Below are positions 25,901 through 34,588 of a stretch of 48,861 nt of DNA, piece after piece. Positions within the stretch are counted from its first letter, which is position 1. Each line of letters begins with the position of its first letter. The position numbers were made by a program, and so were the translations under genes. The notes beneath the pieces were generated by a model, which made no database searches, had not been told where the DNA came from, and worked only from the letters and a program-made list of their open reading frames with translations. Source of the stretch: Verrucomicrobiota bacterium (GTDB lineage: Bacteria; Verrucomicrobiota; Verrucomicrobiia; Verrucomicrobiales; Verrucomicrobiaceae); the NCBI GenBank assembly GCA_017301975.1, contig JAFLEI010000045.1, forward strand, positions 1 to 48,861, read 5' to 3'.

Positions 25901-25907
25901 TACCGCC

Positions 25908-26315
25908 ATGCCCAAATCCTGGAGTGAGAAGTTCGCGCACCCGCCGAAGCCCAGCATCTCCCGCCTGGGAAAGCCCTATGCCGGACATGGTGAAGGCGCG
26001 GTCATGCTGATCCCTACCCCCGCCGTGGTGGCGGCCTATGTGGCAAAAATTCCCCCGGGAGAATCACGCACCATGCGGCAGTTGCGTGAAGATCTTGCCG
26101 CTGCGCATCGCGCCGACTTCACCTGCCCTCTCACCGCCGGCATTTTTCTGCGCATCGCCTCCGAGCTCGCCTGGGAGCAACATCAAAACGGCAAACCGCT
26201 CGATGAGATAACCCCCTTCTGGCGCGTGGTGGATCTGAAATCCCCCATGGCCAAAAAGCTCGCCTGCGGCATGGACTTCCTCCTCCAGCAAAGCAGGCGC
26301 GAAGGCCTCGTATGA
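25908..26315 (+). CDS. MGMT-like (alkyltransferase-like) protein without active-site Cys
   Basis: The 135-residue protein belongs to a small group annotated as MGMT family. The end of the domain (TCPLTAGIFLRIASELAWEQ and ITPFWRVVDLKS) aligns with the DNA-binding and active-site region of O6-methylguanine transferases. In those enzymes the motif is PCHRV; here it is PFWRV, so the methyl-accepting Cys is absent. Alkyltransferase-like proteins with Trp at the site bind alkylated DNA and pass it to other repair. Function in repair is inferred. It is convergent with the next gene. Confidence 0.6.
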   Translation: MPKSWSEKFAHPPKPSISRLGKPYAGHGEGAVMLIPTPAVVAAYVAKIPPGESRTMRQLREDLAAAHRADFTCPLTAGIFLRIASELAWEQHQNGKPLDEITPFWRVVDLKSPMAKKLACGMDFLLQQSRREGLV

Positions 26316-26321
26316 GGCACC

Positions 26322-27041
26322 TCATTCCTCCCAGCCGATCTTCTCCCGGTTTGCCAGATAGAGCAGGCCCATGAAACGCGCATGGGCGATCAAAAAATAG
26401 GCTGACACCGAACTGGCGATCAAAGCGCGCACAAACGTCGCCTGGGTGGCAGGCAGCAGATTCCACACCGTCTGAAACGACATCGGCACAAGAACCAGCG
26501 CCGCCCCGCAAAGCATGAACGACGCACCGCTTTTGACGATCGCTGGGAAAATGCGATGCGGCAGGACCTGCGAGAAATTGTTGAACACCACCAGCGCAAG
26601 CGTGCCCATGCAGAAGTACTCACAGCCAAGCGCCGCCACGAGCTGACAGACCAGCTCACGCCATTCGGGATAGGGCGACATGAGCTCGCCGACAGCAAAT
26701 ACCGGCACCCATGCGATGCACGCCAGCCCCGCCATGCTCAGCAGCGAGGACCACAGATCATCGGTGTCCACCGCGGTGTTCTGCCACTGTTCCTTGCCCC
26801 ACCCGATCAGCGTGTGTTCAATGATGGTGAAATAGCAGCGCACAATGACTCCGACCAACGCCAGTGCTGCAACGGTGATACGGCCAGAAATCATCACCCG
26901 CCCGCTCTGGAGAGTGCTGATTGTCACCAGTACCAGAAACCCCGCCGCACACAGCACCACGAGTAAAAACCAGCTGATGCGCACCAACGGGTAGCGCAAG
27001 GCATCAACAACAGCTGGAGTCGGGCGGGTTTCTTCGGTCAT
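26322..27041 (-). CDS. Unknown integral membrane protein
   Basis: The 239-residue protein has about six hydrophobic helices (for example SWFLLVVLCAAGFLVLVTI and MLCGAALVLVPMSF) and a charged C-terminus (LANREKIGWEE). I recognise no family. It is convergent with the MGMT-like gene, 6 bases apart, and separated by 69 bases from the end of the PEP-CTERM gene upstream. Its role is unknown. Confidence 0.65.
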   Translation of the reverse strand: MTEETRPTPAVVDALRYPLVRISWFLLVVLCAAGFLVLVTISTLQSGRVMISGRITVAALALVGVIVRCYFTIIEHTLIGWGKEQWQNTAVDTDDLWSSLLSMAGLACIAWVPVFAVGELMSPYPEWRELVCQLVAALGCEYFCMGTLALVVFNNFSQVLPHRIFPAIVKSGASFMLCGAALVLVPMSFQTVWNLLPATQATFVRALIASSVSAYFLIAHARFMGLLYLANREKIGWEE

Positions 27042-27110
27042 GCGCGCTTGTATCCAGCGCCTCGTTGTTTGTCATCCAAAATATGACATCGAATGAATCT
27101 CTATTCTTAC

Positions 27111-30100
27111 TCATGCCACGTCCCCGCCACGCGCAGTTCCCTGCCTGCGTCGCCGCACAATCATCACCGCACCACCCAGCAGCAACAGCAGTCCGCGGGA
27201 CGGCTCTGGAACGACAAAGATGATCCCTTTGCTGACAAACAAAGAGGTGTCCCAAATGAGGCTGCCGATGTCTGGCAGATCGAGGATCGCATCCGCCTCG
27301 ATCTGGGAGCTGATGCCGCTGAGCGTGGCGAAATCAATGAGATCGAAGTACTGGCCGTAGGCATAAGTGACGCCGAGATCCGTGACATGAATGGTCATCG
27401 AACTGGTCAGCTCGAGAGCGCCTGAAACGTCCAGAGAATCATGCTGCGTGGTGGGATCCTGGTCAGGGAGCGCATCAATCAACGCACGCGTTTGAGAGGG
27501 TATGAACACCGAGTCTTCCACCCCCAGCGGTGCGCTGAGCTGGAAAGTAATCTGCGAGTTGCTGTTGAAGCTGATGCTGCCATTGATGCTGAGAGTTCCC
27601 ACTCCACTGCCAAGCGCAGCCCCGGGCTGAATGGCCCCGTCCACCAGAATGTCTCCCGAAACCGTCCCGTTGCCACCGAGTGTGCCCGTGCTTCCCACAC
27701 TGAGCAGCCCGCCAGGTGTGAACGTCTTTTCATTCACGTAAAGGCCACCGTTGATTTGATTGAGCGAGGAGAGCTGCACCACCTTTGCGTTGGCCCCCGT
27801 GAGTTCGACGACGGCAGCCTGACCGATGGTGTAGATGCCAGAGATGGCACCAAACGGCTGCAGGTCGATGGAGGCGGTGCCGGTGGTGGTGGAGTCCGCC
27901 TTCCAGGTACCGCCGGTGAGTGTGCCTCCGCCGTCGTTTTGCACCAGCACGTTGTCGTCAAAGGTGCCAGCCAGCGAGGTGGTCAGACGGAAGTTGCCTC
28001 CCAAGACTTCGACGGTGCCCTGATTGTCAAAGGTGCCCACTCCGGGAGTGGCCGAAAAACTGAAGAACTGCGCCTGGTCGGACGACGTCGAGTTCACGCG
28101 CACCGTGCCGGTGGCGGCATTCGTGAACGTCGTGCCGTTTTCCATCTGATAGTCACTGTTGTCGTTGAACGCGAACAGGCCGTTGTTGATGAACTGCCCG
28201 GCACCGCTCCAGCCCATGTTGTCCGCTGAGTCGTCGGTGACGTTGTCGTTGAGGGTGCCGTTGTTGACAAAAGTGCCGTCGCCGGTGAACACGCGGTTGA
28301 AGGCGTTCTCAACATTGAAGGTGCCGTTGTTGGTGTAGGTGGCTCCTGTGCTGATGCTGATGGTGGAGCCGTCGTTCCAGTTCGTCGTGCCGCCAATGTC
28401 GTTGGCAAAGATGCCATCCCCGCTGAGGGTGTGGGTGGTGGCACCTGCGATGTTCAGCGTGCCTTGGTTGTGAAACTCCGCCGGTGCCGCCACGGCAATC
28501 GCGCCGCCCGTCCATGACACGGTGCCTCCGGCATCATTGATGAACGATCCGGTGCCCGCGTAGCCCGTTGACGAAGCTCCCGAGGGGATGAGGAAACTGC
28601 CCTGATTGCGCAGAATGGTGCCGTCGGCAAAGGTGATCGTTCCTTCGAGATGGGTGAAGGTGGCACCCGCGGCATTCACGAATTCACCACCGCCGCTCAG
28701 GGTCTTGGTCCCGACGCCTTTCACCGTGAATGTCCCCTCATTCGTCAGCATATGAGCCTGGGTGTTGATCGCAGACTGGTCCCAGAACATGCCATCGCCG
28801 CTGATGTTGAAGACCAGACCTCCGGCACCTACCAGCAGGTCGCTGGCCACACTGCCATTGCCGCTGCTGCTCACGCGCACCTGCCCGCCGTTGGCAGACG
28901 AGCCCGCAATGGTCCCGGTCCACTGGCCGGCAATGCCCAGCTGACCCCCATCCGCCGTCCAAACCGCCGCCGCATCACTGGTGCCGCCGGACGCCACGTG
29001 CAGCACGCCGGCGTTCGAGCGCAGTTCGCTGCCTGCGGCCGCCACGAAGGTGCCGCCGACACCTGTGGCATCGCGATAGATGAAGCTGGCATCAGCTCCG
29101 GAGACGGATTTGACGACGAGGCCGTGGTTCTCAAACGCGCCATTTGAGGTGATCTGGATGTCGCCACGGTTCTGGAAGTTGAAGATGCCGTTGTTCTCAA
29201 AGGTCGCGCTGCTCGCGATGACGAAGTTGTCATTCGAACCGCCGTAAGTGTGGTTGAAGGTGCCGTTGTTAATGAAACGCCCGCTCCCTGAGATTGTCAC
29301 ATTGCCGTCCACCGGACTGAACTCGGCCACGCCGTTGTTGACCAGGTTGTTGCCGCTGAGAGTCAGGGTGCCGCCCGACAGCGAAAGCATGCCCGTGGCG
29401 CTGTTCGTGACCGCCACACTGCCGCTGATCGCCGCTGTGCCGGAGATGCTCATCTGGCCGTTGTTGATGACGGCGGTGTCCGCTTTCAGCGTTCCGGAGG
29501 AATTCAGCGTCAGGGTTCCCGTGGCGCTGTTGATGACTGACGCCGTGCCGTTGATCGTCGTGATACCACTGGTAAATGTCATCAGTCCATTGTTCGTCAG
29601 ATCGCCGCCAGTCAGCGCCAGCGTTCCGGCGGTGAGTTGAAAGGTGCCTGCGCTGCCGTTTTCAAAACTGCCCGTCCCCTGCACGGTGGTGGTGCTCGTG
29701 CTGGCCGCAAGCCGCAGCAGCCCGTCATTGCGCAGGGTGTTCCCGTTCAGGTCGAGCGTGATTGCCGTGTAACCGGACGAACCAAGCTGCAGCCCGCTGC
29801 CGCTCACCTTGATAATCGTGGTCGCTGCGGCGGCGGTAAATACGCCCCCGGTGGTGGCCGCCGGGTTCTCGTTGCTGATGATGATCGACCCGCCAGCGCT
29901 GGTGTCCGTCACCGCCGTCAGTTCCGTCCAGCGCCCCGAGAATGACAGCGTCCCCCCCGTCGTCGTGGTGAAGGTGCCTGCGGTGGAACTCCCGCCCGCG
30001 ATGTTCAGGTGCCCCGCATTCACGGTGATATTTCCCGTGTTTGAAAAAGTGCCGCCGCTTGAGGTGCTGGCCGGAAAAATGTATGAGGGATCGTTGGATC

Positions 30101-30551
30101 CGCTCAACGAGCCGGACGATTTGAGGATCAGCCCCGAGTTGGTGAAGGATGAGCCGGTGTTCTGCAACTGCAAGTCGCCGCCGCTGGCAAAGTCATAGGT
30201 GCCATTGTTCACGATCGCCACGGCGCCACTGACGACCAGATTGTCTCCGCTGGTGGCGGTGGCGTGGGAGAAAATGCCGCCGGCATCGATCTGCAACGTC
30301 CCGGTCGTGTTGCTCGTCAGATTGCGATTGTTAGCCGGCACAAAGTGGAGCGTGGCTCCGTTGGGGACGTTCACCACGGCGCCATTGTTGATGCCCAGAT
30401 TGCCCGCATCCCAGGTGTCGCCGTCCGCCAGCGTGGTGTTGGTCGTGATGGTCGTGCCGCCGATGTCCGCAGCTTGTGCAAAAGGTGAGGCGAGCCATGC
30501 CGCCAGGGCGATGCAGACGGTCAGAGTGACATTGAAGCGTGGGTAAAGCAT
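27111..30551 (-). CDS. Giant PEP-CTERM surface protein with autotransporter-type beta-helix repeats
   Basis: The 1146-residue protein begins with a signal peptide (MLYPRFNVTLTVCIALAAWL, ending FAQAA). It is built almost entirely of degenerate Gly/Asn/Thr-rich repeats of the kind found in adhesin-like beta helices (such as GSGRFINNGTFNH, GAFENHGLVVKS and GTFVNNGTLNDN). The last 34 residues hold a PEP-CTERM sorting signal: VVPEPSRG, a short hydrophobic helix and RRRR. Exosortase would cut near the PEP motif; no exosortase lies in the window. No beta-barrel domain is present. The start at 30551 follows a leader hairpin. Confidence 0.9.
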   Translation of the reverse strand: MLYPRFNVTLTVCIALAAWLASPFAQAADIGGTTITTNTTLADGDTWDAGNLGINNGAVVNVPNGATLHFVPANNRNLTSNTTGTLQIDAGGIFSHATATSGDNLVVSGAVAIVNNGTYDFASGGDLQLQNTGSSFTNSGLILKSSGSLSGSNDPSYIFPASTSSGGTFSNTGNITVNAGHLNIAGGSSTAGTFTTTTGGTLSFSGRWTELTAVTDTSAGGSIIISNENPAATTGGVFTAAAATTIIKVSGSGLQLGSSGYTAITLDLNGNTLRNDGLLRLAASTSTTTVQGTGSFENGSAGTFQLTAGTLALTGGDLTNNGLMTFTSGITTINGTASVINSATGTLTLNSSGTLKADTAVINNGQMSISGTAAISGSVAVTNSATGMLSLSGGTLTLSGNNLVNNGVAEFSPVDGNVTISGSGRFINNGTFNHTYGGSNDNFVIASSATFENNGIFNFQNRGDIQITSNGAFENHGLVVKSVSGADASFIYRDATGVGGTFVAAAGSELRSNAGVLHVASGGTSDAAAVWTADGGQLGIAGQWTGTIAGSSANGGQVRVSSSGNGSVASDLLVGAGGLVFNISGDGMFWDQSAINTQAHMLTNEGTFTVKGVGTKTLSGGGEFVNAAGATFTHLEGTITFADGTILRNQGSFLIPSGASSTGYAGTGSFINDAGGTVSWTGGAIAVAAPAEFHNQGTLNIAGATTHTLSGDGIFANDIGGTTNWNDGSTISISTGATYTNNGTFNVENAFNRVFTGDGTFVNNGTLNDNVTDDSADNMGWSGAGQFINNGLFAFNDNSDYQMENGTTFTNAATGTVRVNSTSSDQAQFFSFSATPGVGTFDNQGTVEVLGGNFRLTTSLAGTFDDNVLVQNDGGGTLTGGTWKADSTTTGTASIDLQPFGAISGIYTIGQAAVVELTGANAKVVQLSSLNQINGGLYVNEKTFTPGGLLSVGSTGTLGGNGTVSGDILVDGAIQPGAALGSGVGTLSINGSISFNSNSQITFQLSAPLGVEDSVFIPSQTRALIDALPDQDPTTQHDSLDVSGALELTSSMTIHVTDLGVTYAYGQYFDLIDFATLSGISSQIEADAILDLPDIGSLIWDTSLFVSKGIIFVVPEPSRGLLLLLGGAVMIVRRRRQGTARGGDVA

Positions 30552-30560
30552 GGGGACAAC

Positions 30561-30591
30561 AAAAGCATCCTGGTGAGTGCCATCAGGATGC
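30561..30591 (-). promoter_or_regulatory. Leader hairpin of the PEP-CTERM gene
   Basis: On the minus strand GCATCCTG (30591-30584) and CAGGATGC (30572-30565) form an 8-bp stem with an 11-base loop, followed by TTTT (30564-30561). It lies nine bases upstream of the ATG at 30551. It could act as a weak attenuator, an mRNA-stabilising hairpin or a translation control element. The T-tract is short for a terminator. Confidence 0.45.
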
Positions 30592-30707
30592 CGGGTATTT
30601 TTTTCGCTAACCAAAGGGTTTGCAAAAAGTGATGTCCCCACCCGAACTGTCAAACCACCAGACCTTTACGTTTCACCTCTACTTGTCGCTAAATCCGCCA
30701 CAGCAGA

Positions 30708-31529
30708 TCACTCATGCCACGTCCGTGCAATCCGCTCAATCTTGAGCGCTTTGCCCGTTGCAGGATCAATCGTGATCAATGCGCCATTCACCCGCACAGG
30801 ACCGCTCCCCACGCCAAAACGCGTGGGCATCATCGTGTGAAAGCGCTCCAGCACCGGCTCGATCTGGCTGCCAATGACGCTGTCCATCGGCCCGCACATC
30901 CCCGCATCACTTTGAAACGCCGTCCCCTTGGGCAGCACCCGTTCATCCGCAGTGGGCACATGCGTGTGCGTACCGACCACTGCCGAAACTTTACCATCAA
31001 GGTGCCAGCCCATCGCCACTTTCTCGCTGGTGGCCTCGGCATGGAAATCCACAAAGATCACCGGCGTTTCCTCTCGCAGCTTTTCCACGCATGCTGAGAT
31101 GGCCGGGAAAGGATTGTCGAGTTGCTGGTTCATGAAGGTGCGCCCTTGCAGGTTCACCACGGCCACTTTGCACTTCTTCGATTCCAGCACCACAAAGCCG
31201 TTGCCCGGCGTTCCCTCGGGATAGTTCATCGGCCGTAGCATGCGCGGCTCATCGGCCAGATACGGCACGATCTCCCGCTGGTCCCAGATGTGGTCTCCGC
31301 TCGTCACTACCGCCGCCCCGGCACGCATGAGGCTGATGGCGATCTTCGGCGTGATGCCCCGCCCTCCGGCGGAGTTTTCTCCATTCACCACGATGAAGTC
31401 GAGCTTCAGCTCCTCCTTGAGCACCGGCAGCAGCAGCCCCACGGCCTTGCGCCCCGGTTCCCCCACCACATCACCCAAAAATAGCAGCCGAAAGAGTCCG
31501 TCCGCGCTGTCAGCCGTGTTGTCATTCAT
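30708..31529 (-). CDS. YmdB-type metallophosphoesterase (cyclic nucleotide phosphodiesterase)
   Basis: The 273-residue protein fits the YmdB/TIGR00282 family: LLFLGDVVGEPGRKAVGLLL, FIVVNGENSAGGRGITPK, SGDHIWDQ, IFVDFHAEATSEK and GTHTHVPTADERVLPKGTAF. These supply the two-metal site of a calcineurin-like phosphoesterase. In Bacillus, YmdB breaks down 2',3'-cAMP. The start at 31529 (MNDNTADSADG) fits the family. A long in-frame extension to 32696 is antisense to the amidase gene and is a shadow. The gene is divergent from the amidase gene. Confidence 0.92.
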   Translation of the reverse strand: MNDNTADSADGLFRLLFLGDVVGEPGRKAVGLLLPVLKEELKLDFIVVNGENSAGGRGITPKIAISLMRAGAAVVTSGDHIWDQREIVPYLADEPRMLRPMNYPEGTPGNGFVVLESKKCKVAVVNLQGRTFMNQQLDNPFPAISACVEKLREETPVIFVDFHAEATSEKVAMGWHLDGKVSAVVGTHTHVPTADERVLPKGTAFQSDAGMCGPMDSVIGSQIEPVLERFHTMMPTRFGVGSGPVRVNGALITIDPATGKALKIERIARTWHE

Positions 31530-31583
31530 TGTGGCGCTACATAGTAGATGATGAAGGCGGGGATCAAGTCTAGGATGTACTTT

Positions 31584-33125
31584 ATGATGATGAAACGAAT
31601 GCTGTGTGGCTGCGCGCTGCCGGTCATGCTCGTGTCCGTAATGGTGACGCCGGGCATGACGCAGACGATTGTGCCCACGCCCGCCCCGGCTGCCCCTCTG
31701 ACGCCCGCCCAGGTGACACCGGGCCCCGCGCCAGCAGCGCCTCCTCCTGCCCCTGCGCCCCCCTCGGCCGTGCCCGTGCCTCCCCCCGGCGCGGCTGCCC
31801 CTTCCACTTCTGCGCCCGCCGTTCCTTCCGGCTCTGTGCAGATGCCCCGGCCTCCCGGTCCCGCTGCCCCGACCACTGCTCCCGCAGTGGTCGCGCCACC
31901 TCCTGCCCCCCCGGCGCGTCTGGACCGCCTCAGCCCCCTCGGCACCAAGCCAGACTGGATCAAGCTGCAGTCGTTTCATCAAACACTCACCCGCAGCGAA
32001 TTCGAAGCCGCCATGCGGGATGTCTATTCGGACGGCTCTCCCTTCCCCCCGCCGTGGACTCTCGAAACGGACGGCGTGGTCATCAAAACCGGCGATCCCA
32101 TCAAACCCGAAGCCCGCATCGCCTTCGCCACCCGCCCCGAAGCCCCCCTGCCCGGCACACGCACCTGGCGCCCTGCAGCCGAAATGCCCCCGCTCAAAGG
32201 CCGTCCGCTGCTCAGCGACATTCACATCGCCATCGATCCCGGTCACATCGGCGGCGCTTACGCCCAGATGGAGGAGCGCAGGCTCAGCTTTGCCCCCGGC
32301 GAAGCCATTCAGGAGGGAGACCTCACCCTCACCACCGCACAAGTGCTCGCCGAACGCCTCAAGGCTCTCGGCGCCTATGTCTCCCTCGTGCGTGACCGTG
32401 CCGAACCTGTCACACCGCAGCGCCCCTCCGATTTCACCGCGCAAGCGCGCCAAATTCTCGCCGATGCCGGCTTCCCACAGCCTGAGGCCAGTTACAGCGG
32501 CGTCACCGGCGATGCCAAAATCCTCACCGTCCAGTGGCAGAGTGAAAAGCTCTTTTACCGCGTCAGCGAGATCCACGCGCGCGGCCAGAAGGTGAACAGC
32601 ACCATCAAGCCAGACGTCGTCCTTTGCCTGCACTTCAACGCCGAGGCTTGGGGCGATGCCGCCGCCCCGCAGTTCTCGCCCATGAACCACATGCATGTCC
32701 TCGTCAACGGCTGCTACTCACCGCTCGAGCTCGAGCAGCAGGACATCCGCTTTGAAATGTTCCACCGCCTCTTTTCACGCACTCATCAGGAAGAGCAGCC
32801 GCTCGCCGAAGCCGTCGCCAATGGCATGCGCCTCACCACCGGCCTCCCTGCCTATGTTTACACCACGCCCAATGCCCGCCACGTCGGCACAAATTCCTAT
32901 GTTTACGCACGGAATCTGCTGGCCAACCGCATCTATGACTGCCCCGTCGTTTACCTCGAACCCTACGTCATGAACAACGAGGAAACCTACCACCGCCTGC
33001 TGCGCGGTCACTTCCTCGGCCGCACGCTCATCGCTGGCCGCCTGCAATCCAGCGCCATCGAGGATTACGTGCAGGGTGTCGTCAATGGCATCGTTGCCTA
33101 CTATCAGAAACACCGCCCCCTATGA
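31584..33125 (+). CDS. N-acetylmuramoyl-L-alanine amidase (Amidase_3) with Pro/Ala-rich N-terminus
   Basis: The 513-residue protein has a signal sequence (MLCGCALPVMLVSVMVTPG), then about 90 residues of Pro/Ala-rich linker, then a catalytic domain resembling Amidase_3. It shows IHIAIDPGHIGGAYAQMEER (first zinc His), VVLCLHFNAEAWGD (second His) and VYLEPYVMNNEE (catalytic Glu). It would cleave stem peptides from peptidoglycan in the periplasm. AGGA at 31572-31575 supports the start at 31584; nearby ATGs at 31548, 31575 and 31587 are alternatives. The stop overlaps the next gene by ATGA, so the two are translationally coupled. Confidence 0.82.
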   Translation: MMMKRMLCGCALPVMLVSVMVTPGMTQTIVPTPAPAAPLTPAQVTPGPAPAAPPPAPAPPSAVPVPPPGAAAPSTSAPAVPSGSVQMPRPPGPAAPTTAPAVVAPPPAPPARLDRLSPLGTKPDWIKLQSFHQTLTRSEFEAAMRDVYSDGSPFPPPWTLETDGVVIKTGDPIKPEARIAFATRPEAPLPGTRTWRPAAEMPPLKGRPLLSDIHIAIDPGHIGGAYAQMEERRLSFAPGEAIQEGDLTLTTAQVLAERLKALGAYVSLVRDRAEPVTPQRPSDFTAQARQILADAGFPQPEASYSGVTGDAKILTVQWQSEKLFYRVSEIHARGQKVNSTIKPDVVLCLHFNAEAWGDAAAPQFSPMNHMHVLVNGCYSPLELEQQDIRFEMFHRLFSRTHQEEQPLAEAVANGMRLTTGLPAYVYTTPNARHVGTNSYVYARNLLANRIYDCPVVYLEPYVMNNEETYHRLLRGHFLGRTLIAGRLQSSAIEDYVQGVVNGIVAYYQKHRPL

Positions 33126-34558
33126 AAGTGATCGTCGCAGGTTGTGGGTTCGTCGGCGAGCGCGCTGCTGATCTCCTTCATGCCGCAGGGCATGAGGTCA
33201 TCGGCCTCACTCACTCGCCAGATTCCGCCGCACGTCTCGCCAAGGTCAAACCCTGGCGCACGGAGCCTTGCGACATTTCAAATAGCGCCTCCATCATCGC
33301 ACTCGCCACCAGGCTTGATGCCAGTAGCATCGACGCCGTCATCCATTGCGCGAGTTCCAGCCGTGGCGGGGCTGAGATGTATCAGGCTGTCTATGTCGAT
33401 GGCATGCGGCACCTCACCCAGGCCTTTCCCGCCGCCTTCCCTTTATACACCAGCAGCACCAGCGTTTACCCCCAGGTGAATGGCGAAACCGTCGATGAAA
33501 CCAGCTTCGCCGACCCTGATCGCGACACCGGCCGCCTGCTGCGCGAAGCGGAGGAAATCACCCTCCACGCCAAGGGTGCCGTCGCACGGCTCGCTGGCAT
33601 CTACGGCCCCGGTCGTTCCTTCGTTTTGAAAAACCTCCTCGAAGGCAAAGCCGCCATTGAGGGCAATGACGGCCAGGGGCGCATCCTCAATCAAATTCAC
33701 GCCGACGATGCCGCCGCCGCACTCGTTCACCTAGTCACGCTGCGCCTCGGCGGCATCTACAACATCGTCGATGACGCCCAGATGACGCAGCGGCAGTGCT
33801 TGGAACGTTTGTGTACCCTCTTCGGAGTCAAACTGCCCGGCACACGCGAACCCGACCCCAATCGCAAACGCGGCTGGAGCCACAAGCGCGTCTCCAACAC
33901 CAAGCTGCACGCCACCGGCTGGGCGCCCCGTTACGCCAGCTATTTCGACGCCCTGCGTGACGACCCCGAACTCGCCTCCTCCATCCTCGATCTCGTTCAA
34001 GCCTCCGGCGAGACTCCCCCTTCCCGCCAGCCCAATATCGTGCTGATCGGCCTCATGGGTTCGGGCAAAACTACCGTCGGCCGCATCGTCGCCCAGATGA
34101 TCGGCTTCCAGATTGTGGACACCGATCACCTCATCGCCGACACCGTCGGGAAAAGCATCCCGGAGATTTTTGCCACCGAAGGCGAGGCCGCATTCCGCCA
34201 GCATGAATCCGCCGCCCTGCGTTCCCTGCTGGGCAAACGCGGCTGCGTCATCGCCACCGGCGGCGGCATCGTCACCCAGCCGCGCAATCTGGCCATCCTC
34301 CGCCATCTCGGCTACATCGTCTGGCTTGATGCCGATCCTGAACGCCTCGCACGCCGCACGGCGATGAATACCAACCGCCCGCTGCTCAACGGGGAGGAAA
34401 ATCCCAAGGCCAAGCTCGAACGTCTGCTCACAGAGCGCAAACCGATCTACAAAAGCCTCGCCGACCTCCGCATCAAGACCGCCGAACTCACCCCACAGGA
34501 GACCGCCTACGGGGTCATGGAAAGCGCCCGGGTGTTTTTTGCCAAGATAAAAAACTAA
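33122..34558 (+). CDS. Fusion of atypical SDR (NAD-dependent epimerase-like) and shikimate kinase
   Basis: The protein has 478 residues. Residues 1-295 form a Rossmann SDR/epimerase-type domain (VIVAGCGFVGERAADLLHAA; HCASSS; YTSSTSVYP) of the YeeZ-like kind; the usual YxxxK is absent (Tyr116 is followed by PQVN). Residues about 304-478 form a complete shikimate kinase: Walker A GLMGSGKT at 310-317, DTDHLIAD, ATGGGIV and the LID/ADP segment NTNRPLL. Shikimate kinase makes shikimate-3-phosphate for aromatic amino acid synthesis. The sugar or other substrate of the SDR is unknown. No stop or frameshift lies between them. Confidence 0.85.
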   Translation: MKVIVAGCGFVGERAADLLHAAGHEVIGLTHSPDSAARLAKVKPWRTEPCDISNSASIIALATRLDASSIDAVIHCASSSRGGAEMYQAVYVDGMRHLTQAFPAAFPLYTSSTSVYPQVNGETVDETSFADPDRDTGRLLREAEEITLHAKGAVARLAGIYGPGRSFVLKNLLEGKAAIEGNDGQGRILNQIHADDAAAALVHLVTLRLGGIYNIVDDAQMTQRQCLERLCTLFGVKLPGTREPDPNRKRGWSHKRVSNTKLHATGWAPRYASYFDALRDDPELASSILDLVQASGETPPSRQPNIVLIGLMGSGKTTVGRIVAQMIGFQIVDTDHLIADTVGKSIPEIFATEGEAAFRQHESAALRSLLGKRGCVIATGGGIVTQPRNLAILRHLGYIVWLDADPERLARRTAMNTNRPLLNGEENPKAKLERLLTERKPIYKSLADLRIKTAELTPQETAYGVMESARVFFAKIKN

Positions 34559-34588
34559 AGCTGCAGAAGCTCGGCGGCAGCCGTCGCC

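Noticed and set aside
30632..30660. Possible sigma-54 promoter before the PEP-CTERM gene
   Set aside because: GG and GC elements are 12 bases apart rather than the required 10, and the surrounding consensus is poor.
31530..32696. Upstream extension of the YmdB-type frame
   Set aside because: The extension is Gly/Arg-rich and antisense to the amidase gene. The family start is at 31529.
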